A stretch of 7,070 bases of DNA from an uncultured Clostridia bacterium (GTDB taxonomy: Bacteria > Bacillota > Clostridia > Oscillospirales > CAG-272). Below, piece by piece: positions 5,875-7,070 of this stretch (positions are counted from its first letter, which is position 1; the number at the start of each line of letters is the position of its first letter). The notes below the pieces were generated by a model. That model did not search any database. It saw only the letters and a program-made list of their open reading frames with translations, and was not told the origin of the DNA. The stretch spans positions 1 through 7,070 of the forward strand of contig CAMFEL010000107.1 in the NCBI GenBank assembly GCA_945949385.1, given 5' to 3'. Position numbers and translations under genes: made by a program.

Positions 5875-6801
5875 ATGGATATAAGTTCGATCCTCACCCT
5901 GCTGCAAACGGCGCTGGAGCTTGGACTCATAAGCTCGCTGACGGTGCTGGCACTGTTTCTGAGCTATTCCATGCTTAACGTGTGCGACCTTTCCACAGAC
6001 GGCTGCTTTACATTGGGCGCCGCCGTAGGCGCCACCGTGGCAATATCCGGTCACCCGTATCTTGCAATACCGGCTGCCATGGGGGCGGGCATACTGTCCG
6101 GCTTCGTAACGGCGTTTCTGCAAACAAAAATGGGCATCGACAGCCTGCTTGCGGGAATAATCGTAAATACGGGACTTTATTCCGTAAACATTGCCGTAAT
6201 GGGCAAATCCTCCATTCTCAATATGAACACCACCGAAACGGTGTTTACAAAAATCAAGGGGCTGCTTTCCGGCACGCCCCTTGAAGGCACGTATAAACTG
6301 ATTGTGGCGGGAGTCGCCGTACTGCTTGTGGCGCTGTTTCTGGGACTGTTTCTTCGCACCCGCCTGGGCCTTGCCATAAGAGCCACGGGCAACAATCCCG
6401 ACATGGTGCGCTCCTCCTCCATAAATACAGTATTTACCACCATTATCGGTCTGTGCATAGCAAACTCCTTCACGGCGCTGTCCGGCTGCCTTCTGGCACA
6501 GTCGCAGAAATCCGTAAATATAGTCATCGGCAGCGGCATGGTCACCATAGCCCTTGCGTCTCTGCTTATAGGCAACGCCTTTTTCGGGAAGAAAAAAATG
6601 CCCCTGCGCATTTTCGGAATGGTGCTGGGCGCCTTTCTGTTCCGGTTCGTCTATACCGTGGCGCTGCGCTTCGATATGCCCGCCTTTATGCTGAAGCTGG
6701 TGTCCTCCGTCATCGTCATTGCGGCGATCTCCGGGCCGTATCTGAAAAAGCAGTTCCCGCTCATAATACGCAGACTGCGCGGTCAAAGGGAAAGGGGCTG
6801 A
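5875..6801 (+). CDS. trpY: Tryptophan ABC transporter permease (TrpY type)
   Basis: Inner-membrane channel subunit of 308 residues, BPD_transp_2 superfamily (COG4120), the partner of ABC_sub_bind proteins. About eight or nine hydrophobic helices fall near 15-33, 45-58, 62-83, 88-109, 141-160, 186-208, 215-236, 245-263 and 271-289. Characteristic motifs are DLSTDGCFTLGAAV (38-51), GIDSLLAGIIVNTGLYS (87-103) and the cytoplasmic loop RTRLGLAIRATGNNPDMV (161-178), which contacts the ATPase in this family. The C-terminus is basic (RRLRGQRERG), fitting the inside-positive rule. GGAG at 5864-5867 is 7 bases before the ATG. The gene lies 31 bases after trpX and 4 bases before the ATPase gene, so all three should be cotranscribed under the T-box. 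Family is firm; the substrate is inferred from the leader. Confidence 0.93.
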   Translation: MDISSILTLLQTALELGLISSLTVLALFLSYSMLNVCDLSTDGCFTLGAAVGATVAISGHPYLAIPAAMGAGILSGFVTAFLQTKMGIDSLLAGIIVNTGLYSVNIAVMGKSSILNMNTTETVFTKIKGLLSGTPLEGTYKLIVAGVAVLLVALFLGLFLRTRLGLAIRATGNNPDMVRSSSINTVFTTIIGLCIANSFTALSGCLLAQSQKSVNIVIGSGMVTIALASLLIGNAFFGKKKMPLRIFGMVLGAFLFRFVYTVALRFDMPAFMLKLVSSVIVIAAISGPYLKKQFPLIIRRLRGQRERG

Positions 6802-6805
6802 CAGA

Positions 6806-7070
6806 ATGCTTGATCTTATAAATGTTTCAAAGACCTTTTTCCCCGGCACGCCGGACGCAAAGCTTGCCCTTGACAATCTGTCCCTGCACGCGGAAAAAGG
6901 CGATTTCATCACGATAATCGGCGCAAACGGCGCGGGCAAATCCACGCTGTTCAACGCCATAGCCGGCAATTTTCTTATCGACAGCGGCACCGTAAGGCTT
7001 GACGGCGAAAACATCACCTTTCAGCCGGAGCATAAGCGCGCCCGCAAAATCGGCAGACTTTTTCAGGACC
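6806..7070 (+). CDS. trpZ: Tryptophan ABC transporter ATPase (TrpZ type), 3'-truncated by window edge
   Basis: ATP-binding subunit that powers the transporter on the cytoplasmic side. The ATG at 6806 follows AAAGGGG (6791-6797) by 8 bases and the permease stop by 4. The 88 visible residues start MLDLINVSKTFFPGTPDAKL. Walker A is GANGAGKST at 39-47 and the Q-loop glutamine is Q87 in LFQD at the very end. The long strand before Walker A with an aromatic A-loop (F11 or F12) and the HKRARKIGRLFQD segment are typical of the COG1101 ATPases that pair with TrpX/TrpY. Signature motif, Walker B and H-loop lie beyond the window. The absence of a stop is due only to the window end. Confidence 0.93.
   Translation, partial: MLDLINVSKTFFPGTPDAKLALDNLSLHAEKGDFITIIGANGAGKSTLFNAIAGNFLIDSGTVRLDGENITFQPEHKRARKIGRLFQD

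Noticed and set aside
4632..5930. 432-residue open frame on the minus strand across trpX
   Set aside because: It lies opposite a certain gene and crosses the T-box and its terminator. Its composition (Gly/Cys/Tyr/Val-rich, no domain) is what the complement of GC-rich codons gives, and no ribosome site or family motif was seen.
5722..7017. 431-residue open frame on the minus strand across trpY and trpZ
   Set aside because: It is antisense to two clear transporter genes, rich in His/Arg/Gln/Lys with no recognisable motif. It is a shadow of the coding strand.

Overview
The window looks like chromosomal DNA of a Gram-positive anaerobe of class Clostridia, most likely an Oscillospiraceae/Ruminococcus-type gut bacterium. 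This is an inference from gene types (MltG with a Sec-type anchor, a CPBP protease, a T-box-controlled tryptophan ABC transporter), moderately high GC, frequent ATA codons, and AGGAG/AAAGG ribosome binding sites. All genes read on the + strand. No species can be named from the sequence alone.

Region 1 (1-3309) is a tightly packed gene group: the 3' part of 5-formyltetrahydrofolate cyclo-ligase, a CPBP-family intramembrane protease whose GTG start lies inside the preceding gene, and a long MltG-type endolytic murein transglycosylase with an unusual ~255-residue disordered cytoplasmic N-terminus. A perfect 14-bp hairpin at 3314-3345 closes the group.

Region 2 (about 3346-4420) is a >1 kb stretch with no credible protein gene, but it is full of structure. 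Two tandem direct copies of a ~334-nt element (3388-3721 and 3733-4066) share several hairpins, two of which show compensatory base-pair changes between copies. Next comes a nested four-way-junction palindrome (4075-4184) that contains a very strong bidirectional terminator-like hairpin, then a cluster of GC-rich hairpins (4208-4372). This is the least explained part of the window and the best candidate for an undescribed structured RNA or repeat family.

Region 3 (4422-7070) is a tryptophan uptake operon. A consensus promoter drives a T-box leader with a UGG (Trp) specifier and an intrinsic terminator. It is followed by a lipoprotein substrate-binding protein (TrpX type), a permease (TrpY type) and the start of the ATPase (TrpZ type, cut by the window end). 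When tryptophan is scarce, uncharged tRNA-Trp should bind the leader, block the terminator and switch on uptake.
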